64,000 nt of DNA from Eudromia elegans. Its lineage: Eukaryota > Chordata > Aves > Tinamiformes > Tinamidae. The notes under the pieces were generated by a model. It saw nothing but the letters and a program-made list of their open reading frames with translations. It was not told the DNA's origin and made no database searches. The stretch is from positions 124,001 to 188,000 of the forward strand of contig PTEX01000480.1 in the NCBI GenBank assembly GCA_003342815.1, written 5' to 3'. Positions 52,401 through 63,600 of this stretch are shown here, piece by piece; position 1 is the stretch's first letter; each line of letters starts with the position of its first letter. A program made the position numbers and the translations under genes.

Positions 52401-54130
52401 ATGGGATCTGGATAAAAATTTTCAGATCCTGGAAGGTGCTAAAAAAGGAAACTATACAAGCTGGTAAGAGAATGAGAGATGCTAGCTGTGAGAATACTTG
52501 ACCAAAACCACAGCTGGTGTCAAGGTAATTAAAGTCATTAATGACACAACCCAGGATGAATATCCATACACAACAGTGCTCTTTTCTGAAACTGAGACCT
52601 CCTGGGCTCTTTGGACTGCATCTGCCTGAGGAACAAGAACTGGCAAGAGCAAGGAGAAACTCATTTGGGAGATGAGCAGAGTGCAGGAAAAAAGCCCCAA
52701 AAAGCACCAAAGCAACATCCCAGTATTTCCAGAGTGTACCAAGCATTCACACAGTAAGAACACGACTGAACCTGCCCTGAACTCGGCTCTGTGTTTGTCT
52801 GGGTCGGAGTGCCTGCTGCCTTAATAGGTGAGGGCTGTTTGTTACTGCATCATGAGCTGCAGGAAAAGTGTCATCAATGTGCATCACATGCTGAATCCTT
52901 ACAGCTGTTCCATTTGGCTCTTGGAGGAGCTGAGCACTCATCACTCTGGAGGACTGGCTCTAACCAGAGCACACACTAGAGTCTGAGATTATACACACAC
53001 TAGAGTTTGAATTAAATTCAGGCTATAGACAGGCAGAAAGCCACTGGGCCCATGTTCAATGACTGGGAGTAGAGGAACATTGCAGGAAACATGAATATAT
53101 ACATGACAACACCAGGTTCAACAAGACACCTCCATAGGGAAAAGTAGGTCTCACCAAAACCTGTTCAAAGGGTGAGACTCAGTGGCAATGGGCTCTAGCA
53201 TACGTTTCATGCAGCCCAGCTAGAAAGGTAACACCCTCCCAAGGGTCATGCTGATATCTCTCTTGTATCCAGCTAAAATGTCTGCATGATGTCCATAATA
53301 TAGTAACTAACTAAAGCAAGCAACTCTCAGATGCACTTAATATGTACTATGGCAGTCAGGAAAGTCAGTGGCAAAATTCCAGTCTGTTACATAATAAGAA
53401 CAGAGTTGGATCCATCATAAGATCTTTATTTCCCACCTTTCTGTTAAGGTGGAAAATAAGATGGGTGGTCTCTCTCTAAGACGGAGCAGCTGACAGAAGC
53501 ATTGGCTGTTCCTTTGGCACTGGTGTCCTTCCATTTAGTTAAAAATGGCCATGACCAGTCTCATTCTCGAAGCTGATCTCCTCATATGTCAGTAAAAAGT
53601 GAGATATCTGGTTGGATGAAAGAAATATATGGATGAAAGCAATGCTTCGTTGCTTACCATTATGGCCAGACTAATTTTGGCTGCGTATATGGTGCAGTGC
53701 CATAAACAAACCCAGGAATGCAGAGTGCCCAGTGTCACTGGGATCAACAATGGCTGTAGGCCTCCTGCTACCCTGGCTATGGCAGGCTCTGCCTCGTTTT
53801 TCTCTTTTGCCTGGAGTCTCAAACTAGGTATTTCTATCTCTTTCTACTTATCAAAAGAAGACTTTTATTCCAGAAACTCTGCCGTGTTCTTAGGAGAAGC
53901 ACGTAAGCAAACCCTCCTAGCAAAGCCAAAGGAGACTGAAGACCTGACAGGGAGGGCTTGGAAGAGCATCTTGTGAGATTTCCAGAAACAAGGAGTCGAA
54001 CAGCTTTGAAACGGAGGACAAGGGAGGAAGACATAAGCAACCTGTCTTGCCTCTGCCTCTGGAGCTGTCACCACTTGCAAGTGGCACCAGCGTCATGATT
54101 TGAGCTGGGCTGATGAAACCAAAGCACATT
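43421..54130. other. Unique non-coding DNA
   Basis: The longest frame is 134 codons on the minus strand (52342-52746), with no known family. Local structures: alternative hairpins at 44,894-44,916 (GTTTTCAG...CTGAAAAC), a duplicated AAAAAAAATCCACAA at about 50,157-50,199, and ACACACTAGAGT at 52,971 and 52,995 (24-bp period). A small CpG-bearing patch lies at 49,615-49,700. No gene or interspersed repeat was recognised. Confidence 0.65.
50157..50199 (+). repeat. Two-copy A-rich duplication
   Basis: Runs of eight or nine A followed by TCCACAA occur twice, about 26 bases apart, separated by GGGAATCCACC. It is a short local duplication in A-rich sequence. Confidence 0.8.
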
Positions 54131-54345
54131 AATTGGCAATAATCTTCACTCAGTTTCCCAAAACACTGGCTATCACTGCAATGAATTAATTAATTGTTAA
54201 CATCTACGCAATTAAGCAGTAACACAAACGATTCCCTCTTGGTGCTGATGAACATAATGAATAACAATCATGGCTGCTTTGTTTCACAGCATCAGTCTGT
54301 TTTGAAATATACATTGATTTTATTTTGATTAAGAATAAACCTAGT
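54131..54345. promoter_or_regulatory. AT-rich block dense in homeodomain-type cores, possible enhancer
   Basis: Within about 215 bases there are ATTAATTGG, CAATAATC, GAATTAATTAATTGTTAAC, CAATTAAGC, ATAATGAATAAC and ACAATCATGG. These are repeated TAAT/ATTA cores plus a Sox-like ACAAT and a partial HNF1-like half site. Clusters of this kind occur in developmental enhancers but also arise by chance in AT-rich DNA. There is no conservation or chromatin evidence. Confidence 0.2.
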
Positions 54346-54962
54346 TTCCACTCTGCAAAAAAACTCTCTGATTTGAGCAAATTGCTGTTGGCATTTACAT
54401 TATGATAATCAGCTCAGAAGTTGTCTGATCAGCTGCTTTCTTACTATGTGTCATTTGTTTACTTCTTAGTCCACTATAATTAAGATGTTGTACTTTGGAA
54501 TATTTAATGATGGCCTCCTTTACTCTTTGCCTCATGATTCACGTTTTCCTCATCACCATCGTTACCTGTGAGCCACCCGGTACCTCTGCGACCACCAAGC
54601 AGGTTCATTCCCGAACGCTGATTTCACACTTGTGCAGCCAGCCGTGCTTCAGGCAACCAAGTGGGCTGCCTTCCCTGAGGAAAACCCACATCTCGGTTCG
54701 GTTTGTAAAGATTAGCTCCTCTAAAACAGTGAAAATCACGTATTCATTTGTCACAGGTTCCCAGTACATCTCCGACCTCTTTGGAAAAAAACAACTAGTC
54801 AGTGGGAGCTCAGTATCAAATTGCTTCAAAAATACCTTGCCATTATTACTCTTGAGCTCCTCTTGTCCCTGTGCTAGCCTCCCTGGCTGCCCCAAGCTCT
54901 ATGCACCCCATGCTGAAGAGGGAACATCCCTGGCTGTCCTAGGCAGGAACTTGACCCTGTAG

Positions 54963-57900
54963 AGTATGGCAGAGGTGGGTGCCTGAATTCACATCATGGT
55001 TCTGCCACGAGCACAGTACCCACAACCCCCGTGTTGCAGTCTTTCATTAAACCTGGCTGAATGCTTTTAGGGCAGAGTGCATATCTGGAATCACTGAGAT
55101 ATTTTTTCCTCTCAATGTTGAACTCTTCATTTGAATTATTCAGAACATTCAGTTCTGGCGTTTTCTAAGCGGCATTTCTTTTTGTTTGAGACTACTTCTT
55201 TCTTTTCATTTCATGTTTGTTTTGATTTGTCTTAGAGGTGAAACACATCATCTTCAGCAATTCTGCTTTCAGATTTTCCGTTTCAAACGATCACAAAAGA
55301 TCTGTTCTTCTTTTGAAACGGAAGACAACTTACTTGCAAAATTTCAGGGCGGCCCAGGATTCAAATAAGTTGGCCCAAAAAAAATTTAATCAAAATTTTT
55401 ATGATACTCCTGTGGTAAAATTTTTCATTCATTCTTTATCAAGATAATATTCCTGTCACCATAAGCCAAGCTATCCAACAAGTATTTTATTTCTGATTCA
55501 AGAAATATTTTAAGTTCCTATCCTAAGATCCTAGGACGGGAGCAATGTAGGTCTCAGCCTGGTAGGATGCAATGAAGAAGGTTTTACCTCCTGTTGGCTT
55601 TATTTCAAGAAATAAGTGAATTTCAAGAATTAAATAAATTAAATTTAAGTAAAACCTGATTCCCTCCCTATGATGATGTGCTGCAATACAATGAGAAGAA
55701 TGTAATGCCTGTGGGAAAACAGACCTGAGGTCATAAAGTGAAGTTCAGCGTCACGCAAGATAGAAAGGCAGTCTTAAAAAAACCTCCAAAAGACACTTGG
55801 CAAGGACTGTACTCGCTCCCCAGGCAATCAAAATCGACATAGCGCAGGCGCCTGGATGTGGGTGGGAGAGATCATCCGCAACTAGAACCTAGAGGACTGC
55901 AGCCTTTCCAAGTCTCCCAGATTTTAAGAGCCTGGATGGTGGTCACATGTAAGCGGACAACATCCATTGGCATCATTAGAGCATCCCTTCCCACCAGAGG
56001 ATGGCGTGGCCAGGGAATTCAGAACAATATGTTTCACTCCTAAAAGCAGGAAGCCTAAAATTAAGTATGGATAACATAAGCTGCTTATCTATGTGGATGG
56101 GACAGGAAAAGAAGGGTGATTTTTTTACAACAGCTTTTCTTTTTTTTCCATCATGTAGTCTCATCAGTAGATCTGAGAGAGCTTAACAATCAAACTGGCA
56201 TCACATTCTCTTTATTTAGGAGTTGTGCCCAGCACAACACAGTCACCTGCTCAGCACCAGCACTGATATCCTGTCTTTCTCCCAAAGCACCATGCAGTGA
56301 GCAGCACGCGGAGAGAGGGAGATTTTCACCCACTTCAATGTGCGTACCATGTCGCACGTGAAGAATAGGAGAGGTGCTGTGATCGCAGTAAGCAGCAGAG
56401 AGACAAGCTGGGCATTCGAGCAGAAAGTCGAGTTCCGTAATTTGAATCATTTATGGCCTGGGGCATACAGGAGCAAACTTAATGCATAGCAAGGGGCATC
56501 ACAGAGAAGAAGAGGCTTTGAAAAATGAAAAGTCAAACTGCGAACATTCAAGGAAATCTGAACCCTTCACTTCAAAGCATTTAATGTCGGTGTTAAAGGG
56601 CTGTTTCTAGAAAGCTTTCCATTCTGTTGCCTGTTGTGCACAATCTCTGTTTAACACAAATTCCCTCTCGGACACCCTTTTTTTTTTTTTTTATTTCACG
56701 CTTGAGCTCTGCTGCTGGTTCTGGGAGAAGATGTGTTGTGTCAGTGAATAGATGACACCATGAGGTACTGCTGAAGTTGCAAAGCAAATATAAACACCCA
56801 AGCTCTGCCAACACATCTGGAGGCTGGTGATCTTTAGAAATATACAGCACTTCTTCCTGGACCATGCTGTTTCTTCTTGAATTTAGAGGCAGCCTAGCAT
56901 GATAACAGCATGGAGTGAAATATAGGTATATATTTTGTATTTGGTTACTCTCTTGCACATCACACCAGCATGAACCTCTTCTGAATTTGACCTGCCCTAT
57001 ACATGAGAGCAGTAAATACTTAGTGTCCCTCACAAGACATGGAGGACTTTGGTTCACTGGCTTGCTGTGGGTTTTAGATGGGAGTCTATGTACACGGCCA
57101 ACATGTCTGTGAGGTCAGGAACTGAACTGCCTCAACCCGAGCTATGGGTTAAATAAGAGCAGTCCGATAGCAAAGTCATCCAGGAGCTAAACAGAGTCTG
57201 AGTAGAGCAAGCTAAGGCGTGCTTGCATCTATCTGCATGGACATAGGATGAAAGGGGAAAAGAGGAAAAGTAGAAAGTAGAAGTTCGTATTTCAGTCACA
57301 TCTTCTAATTTCTCACTGCTTTCAGCACAATAATTTCATCAAAATTTCTTACCACCTTCAGCTTTGCTTTGAAGTCTAGTTTAAGAGCTCTCAAGAATTC
57401 AAAGCACTCCAGCTTTATTGGCAAGATGAAGAAACTATGTAAAATGACTTGCATTTAAAATAGTCCCTAGTGTGTGCATTTGTGATCTGGAGCACAGCAC
57501 TGGAACATCCAGTCCATCCCAGGTCTGGGCTCACTGCAAGAGTCATAGAGAGAGACACCTTGCAGTCAGGATATGCTATCTTTCATCTCTGTGACTGTGG
57601 GGTCTAGTTCTGGTTCTTATTTCTTACATTCAAACCAAACTGTAAAGTCTGAACACTCTAAATTTATAGCTCTGAAATCTGGATTGGTGTTCTGCTGAAA
57701 GCAGAGGTCTCTGGATTTTCTTTGAAAATTTTAGCTGAAACAGTAGAGCAACGTGGCTCATATCCACAAGTTCACTTTCCAAGCACTTGGATAAAAAGTA
57801 CTTAGCATTCACACAGGCTTTTTATTGTCAGCTGAAAGAGGAAAAGTCTGCAATACTTGGCCTGCTAGTGCTGTTATGGCAGCCCTATTCCCTGGAGATA

Positions 57901-59120
57901 AAACCAAGAGTACTGACATTCCATCCCAGTTTCTCTACAGGTAGGAATGAAGTGAGGTCTCTGTGCAGAGGACAGACACATTCCCAGCCTGCTGAAAGGC
58001 TGAAGAACAGGATGGCTTTAAGTCCTTTGGTTGTCAGTATTCATCAAGCATTAAAGTGAGTGACAAGCAGATTTTGCTGATTTAATGAATAATTTCAGCT
58101 CGTTTGGACCATCTAATTCAAAGTATTAGAACTGAATCTGAACTGACTGCTGACTGTCCCTACTTATCTTTGTCAATATGTTTAGCTACAGGTCAATGCA
58201 GGTAATCAGTATTCAGAGGATACTTAAACATAGCAAGGGTTTCTATTTATACATAAAGAGGATCTTGCTCTCTTCTTTGCTATTTAGCATGTTTTTTTCT
58301 TAAAAAACTTTCCTTTCTTTTTCAGTATGGGAATGATTTATACTGTGTCTTAATTGTATCTCTAATGACATACATAAGAGCTTTGCCTTGTTAAAGCTAT
58401 CTTCTCATTGTAATAGTTCATAAGAGAGAGGAATGAGCTCCGTGAATATTGACTAGGCTTAAGACAATCCTGTGAAAGATCTGATTAGTGTGGTTATGGA
58501 TTGATCAGGAGGAAATGATAGATAAAGGGCTTCAACAGCATCCAAGGAATGCTCTTTTACACCAGAAATGCTGTAAGTCCATAATTTCCTGCACACACAA
58601 ACATAAAAGTACAAGTATACACTAAATAAAATTTATGGATGGAGACACAGTTCAATTTACTGAATAAAAGACATTTAGACCTCATCAATCTTCCACAATG
58701 TAGAAAGGAAATGTGATTGTCTCTGAAAAAATGAAAGACAATTGATGATTTTGCACATGGGTCTCAGACTGGCAGCACAAGCATCAGAGGCAGTGGCTGG
58801 GGCAACGTTTCCAGGAAGTCTGGAGAGAGTTTAGGTGATCCCCAGATATCATATCCTCCTTGTGGTTAGGTCCAGTGAACTTCATTGTGTGTATGGCACT
58901 TGTTGGTGAAATTTTACAGACGTTGGCCATTGGTTTTGAGGATTCATTCAGAATGTGAAGGGTACCGGACAACTTGGAATATGGTACATATCTTTGAATA
59001 TCTGTCTTTCAAATACTAAGAAAAAAAACAGGGAGCTGAAAGCTTCCCTTATAGACCTATGTAAGAGCAGCTTTCAGAAAACATAGATCTGGATAATCAA
59101 ATAGCTATGAGTTCATGGAA
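54963..59120. other. Unique non-coding DNA
   Basis: The longest frame is 154 codons on the minus strand (56593-57057). It reads through a poly(T) run (15 T at 56,678-56,692, giving poly-Lys) and matches no family. An acceptor-donor look-alike TTTCTCTACAG/GTAGGA lies at 57,940/57,941. The inverted repeat at 55,276 is listed separately. No gene is supported. Confidence 0.65.
55276..55323. repeat. Perfect 12-bp inverted repeat
   Basis: TTCCGTTTCAAA (55,276-55,287) and TTTGAAACGGAA (55,312-55,323) are exact reverse complements around a 24-base spacer. The stem includes a CpG on each side. It could form a hairpin in RNA or a paired protein-binding site. It is not part of a terminator or transposon end that I recognise. 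Confidence 0.9.
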
Positions 59121-59182
59121 GAGAAAATACTTTCGGGTAGGTGAAAATACTTTTGGGAAGGTGAAAATACTTTTGGGTAATG
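59121..59182 (+). repeat. Three-copy 20-bp minisatellite
   Basis: Units built on GTGAAAATACTTTTGGGWAG repeat three times with a 20-base period (59,121, 59,141, 59,161). The first has a C in TTTCGGG and the last changes to GGGTAATG. The array lies just upstream of the old CR1 fragment. No function is evident. Confidence 0.9.
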
Positions 59183-59264
59183 CAAAAACTAGTTAGAAAA
59201 TTGTAGATGAAACAATCATTGATAGATTACTGTCAAAACAGACAATTTTGCTATATGGGCTATA

Positions 59265-59610
59265 TGGACTTCATCATTTTCATTAATGGACCTGACGACG
59301 AAGTAGAGAGTATACTTCTCAGTCTGGCCAACATTGTCATTTGGAAAGGACTAACAGTATTTTGGATGACTAGATTTACCAGTGGACTTTAGAATTCACA
59401 GAGTCACAGAGGGTCTGACAAAAGTGATGCTAGTCAATATGGATTAATACATCTGGGCGGGAAAAATCAGCTATACAAATTCAAAATGGAGAACAACTGA
59501 CTGAGGATGATCTGAGTGGAGATCTCTGAGGTTATCGTGGATCTGAAGCTCAGAGGGCATCAGCAATATCAGATTACTGGGAGAAGGCAAGATCCATTCC
59601 GCAGACCTAA
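59265..59610 (+). repeat. Old CR1 LINE fragment, end of reverse transcriptase region
   Basis: TTTTCATTAATGGACCTGAC followed by GAAGTAGAGAGTATACTTCT matches the CR1 block TTCATTAATGACCTGGATGA / GAATAGAGAGTATGCTTAT. Further on, CAAATTCAAAATGGAGAACA, ACTGACTGAGGATGATCTGA, GTTATCGTGGATC and GAAGCTCAGAGGGCATCAGC follow the CR1 order of AAATACAAAATGGGGAATAA, CTGCAGAAAAGGATCTG, GTTATAGTGGATCACAA and GAATATGAGTCAGCAAT. Many stops and indels show it is long dead. It is more diverged than the copies at 28.5 and 43.3 kb, so it likely comes from an older CR1 subfamily. Confidence 0.75.
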
Positions 59611-59662
59611 GTACGGTCTATGCGTCATTTCAAAACAATCCTATGCCTAGTCAAGCAACTAT

Positions 59663-59692
59663 CTTATCCTTATCTTTATCCTTATCCTTATC
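59663..59692 (+). repeat. (CTTATC)n hexamer repeat
   Basis: About five CTTATC units, one with a changed base, lie just past the CR1 fragment. This is a simple repeat. Read on the minus strand it gives GATAAG units, which contain the GATA-factor core; I draw no functional conclusion. Confidence 0.85.
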
Positions 59693-60299
59693 CATTGTGA
59701 ACACAACACTGTGAACATCCTTAGCCATTCATCTTGTTCCTATAGAAGACACGGTATTTCTTAGCGTTTTTTCTCCTCAATTTAGCAGTGGCAAATTTGG
59801 GATTACACATATTGGCCTTTCTAGCACTTGCCTTTTGGTTTGCTCATCTGTTCTGCTGCCATGGTAAAATTTGCACCAGGTTCCTCTCTACAGCTTCAAG
59901 CTACATACCATAGGTTCAAGTTTAGCCATCATTGTTATGTTATGACATTAGCAGAGTGCTAAAGGCATGGCTCAAATTGGTGGCATCCTGCCAGAATTCC
60001 CAACCACAATCTAACAAAAGGACATCCAATCCCAGTGGAAAATGGGTGTCAGAGGACTGGCATCCTAGCGCTTCTGCCACAAGGAGTGGCACAAAATCCA
60101 CTTTGAAAAGCAAACAAGTTGGCTGGAGATGAGAGGGAAAGTTGAAATTCTCATGGGTCTGTGGATCAAACTACCCAATTATCTCATTAGTTTCTCTTTG
60201 CTACACACTTCTTTTTCCAAGTGTGGAATCAATCTGGGGAACCAAATTTAAAAGCTTGTCAACTAAAACTTTACCTCATTTGTTGTTATTTAAGCAAGC

Positions 60300-60680
60300 A
60301 AAACCAGGCGTTTGAGGCCAGGTGAACATCTTCTGGCCTCCCCGCCCTCCCCATGAGAGTGCAGGAAGATTGCAAACGCCTGAGCGTGCAGAGCCCTCCC
60401 CATCACTCCCGCTCAGGCCCTCGTTGAGTAAATCCGATGAAGCTGCACGGGAGCGAGGCAGATGGCAGCTCTGACGTTAGCCGGAGATGCCTTAATCTCC
60501 ATCTGTGCTGACATTTTCATGAGCTTCCCTGCAAACTGCAGCCCCTTGGTAGTCACTAGTGCAGAGTTGGGGTTCGTGCTGTGCAGGCAGCAGCCTGGCC
60601 AGCGCACTGGGAACTCCGGCGTTGCCAACGTGCTGTGGCCTTTGTGGAGGAGCCTGCTGTTTATTCCGCAATTCCACTAT
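60300..60680. promoter_or_regulatory. Small CpG-dense GC-rich block
   Basis: My hand count finds about 17 CpG in 380 bases of roughly 57% GC, an observed/expected near 0.5-0.6. This is the densest CpG block in the window and close to, but not clearly over, usual CpG-island limits. AGGCGTTTG (60,306-60,314) recurs in inverse orientation as CAAACGCCT (60,373-60,381). A 94-codon frame (60462-60746, plus) overlaps but is within chance length. It could be a distal enhancer, an unannotated promoter, or just a GC-rich patch. Confidence 0.3.
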
Positions 60681-63600
60681 TGGGTTATCCACCTAATTAG
60701 CACCCTGCACACCAAGGATTTTGCTAGGCTTGGGGCTTTGGGATAGGGCTGCTCCACCTCTGTTGCATTGGCAGTGAATGCACTGTGTGCACTGCCCCAA
60801 CTAGGGAAGATTCAGAGCAACATTGGGAGAAAACAGCCACAAGGGCAGTGTGAGCTGGGAAGGCAATCTGATCAGGGAGGAGTGACTGTAACTCCAAGAA
60901 GGCTGGAGTATCCTGCAGTTGTGTTAAAGTAGTGTCTTTCGTGTTCAGCATCCTAGTAACTACACGGTATTTGCTGTTAAGGCTTTAGTAGCATCTGCTA
61001 GGGCGTTGCTGAAGATTTTATCCCTCACTGAACTCTTCCCATTAACAAAAGCAGCAACACTATGTCTTTTAAGATGAACAAATTAAAACTTTGGTCCTTG
61101 GGACACAAGAAGAAGGGGAGCAGAGAGAAGTTGAGATGCAGAGCCAATGCATCAGCTCTGCACCTCGGAACTTGGGAAGCTGCTCCCAGCAACGCTCCCC
61201 CAGGGTCTCAGGTCCCAAAACTCAAGGCAGGCTGGTCCCAGGGTTTGACTGTGGCGCTGGGGCTGCACATCCCAAATAGATTTGCAAACAGGCTCTCACA
61301 CAGATCCCAAAGGCACAGCAGGCATGAACGTAGGCTTGCACGGGGTATGGATGGAGCTGTCAGATAGCTCAGCACTGCAGCCTCAGCTGCTGGACACACA
61401 AAGCCTGTGATTCTGAGAAATACCAACTTCCCTCAGCTTCTGCTGACTTCAGTAGGGATCCAGCATGCTCAGCACTTGGCAGAAGGTTGCTTAACTTTTT
61501 CAAGGGATATTTGCTGCAGTCCCAGCTTCACTGTTAGTTTCCACATCCAAGGTACTTACCTAGCTATCCCCCCTTGTGGAAATTTCACTAAGAAACCATC
61601 AGCACTATATGCCACACATTACGGTTATTAATGAAGGACCTATGCCCACGTAGTTAGGAGATTATGGATAATAATGTGCAAGCACAGGACAACTCATTAA
61701 GGGAGTTTCAAATGGCCTATTTGAGGCTTCTGGCCATCTGTAAAATATCATGATCCGTGCAGCAGACTTAGCATGCTTTCCATGTATGACTGACACACAG
61801 ATGAACTACTACATGGGGACCCTTCTTGGGCAAGCATGGCCATTTACAGTGCAATTGGACTTTTTATTATTCTCCCGTTAGAGGTTGTGGCTTTAAGACA
61901 GTGCTTAAACTACTTGATTTTCAACTTCATAGAGCATCCTTGAAATGCTACTTGTGCCATCTTGTGTTTTTGCAGCTCTAAATCAGTTTAAGTGTTCACT
62001 CTGCGATTTATGTCTATGTATCTACCTTACTCGACCATACACACAACACCAAGTACACTGCATTTCTGTGCAGGTAAACCATTTTTAGCCTTGTAGGAAG
62101 GCAAAGGTAGCTTGAAAAAAATGTTTTAGGAGTTCTGGCTTCCTGGGATTTGTTTAAAGAAGTCAAGATGAATTTTTGATAAAGATATCTCACATGTTTT
62201 GCTAATTACAATCAGCTACATAGCTCTTAACCACATAGGTGCTGATTACCCTCAGAATATTTATCTTTGGCTAGGACACTCTAAAATATTAAAAAGCTCA
62301 CGATGAAGTCCTACCTCTGTAAAAACTGAATATTTCATTCTGCTGCAAAAAGGGAGCTGGTAACATTTGACCTGGATTCTGAAAGCAACTGCTTGCTCAG
62401 GAAGTCTGGGACTGCCTTCTTTAGTTAAAATCCTTATTCAGGGTTCAATTTAGAAAGCCCAAAGGGAGTAGAGAACATTCACCTAGAAATAATCCAGGGA
62501 GGCATTCATGGGCCGGTTCAATCGTTACCCACAGCTAAATGTTTTCTAGCATCTCCTTCAGACTATTTGTATTTAACTGCATTGATCACAGCATCGGTGA
62601 GCATATCCTGTTTTCCTTTAAGCATGTTATATTCAGTATGCTTAAATAAGAACATGTCAAGCGGCCAGGATGACGGCCCATGCTATTATATGGTAGCAGA
62701 AAGCTTCTCCTGATACGTCTTTGCTATGAGGAGCCTGGACGGCGCTCTCCATGACATCAAATTCTCTTGGGTCCCCATTTGATGAGTGACACTTCATAAT
62801 CTAAGGAACAATGTGCGGTGGCTAAAAATATCCGTTCCCTGTGTGAGTTCTCAGGTGCCAATCCCCTTGTGATAAGCATCACAGGGTTTGTGAGTGCTTT
62901 GACACGTACCTGGTGGCTGGCTGAACACTTCCAATAATGGCTAAGCGGATCGCAGGAAATCAAACTGAGTGCTTTCTTTGAGGAGGTTCTGCAGAGCTGT
63001 TTTTTTAGTATTAACTGAATTTACTTTCTTTTTCTTTCTTTTTTTTTTTAATTTTATTTTATACAAACGTGGGTGCTCTCTGGTGTCCCAGGCGTTAAAC
63101 CTGCATCATCATGGTTGGTCAGCAGTCACAAGGGGAGTATAACTTCATACTGCTCATGTAAAACCAGCTTAGAAATAACCTGGCAAACAGAAAAAAATGA
63201 ATAATGGGGAGTCAATGGAAAGAATAAGAAGTGTAAATAATGTATAAGAAAATACACACCAGCAGACCCATCAGAGCTTGAAAAGCACCTGAGAAGAAGG
63301 GGTAGAAAGTAGTAGATTCTAATTTTCAGATGTGGTATTATTAATTAAGGAGATTTTCTTTGTATTAATTATAGCATTTAGATAGCATTAGTATCATTGT
63401 AACTAGACTAATAATAATTTGTTTTATTTTGGTTACATTGTTCAAACTCTACATTAGACCAACAACAAAAACTTGGCTTCATATGTAAGATATGTTCCTC
63501 TTTCATCCATAATAAGATTTAGAGTGTAATACCTTCCCTTCCCAAAAAAATGGAGCAATCCATTTTATTGCATTCATGGCTTTCTGGTTTCACCAAGGTC

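Noticed and set aside
56593..57057. 154-codon minus-strand frame
   Set aside because: Length is within chance for this window, it includes a poly-Lys stretch from a T run, and it resembles no protein family I know.
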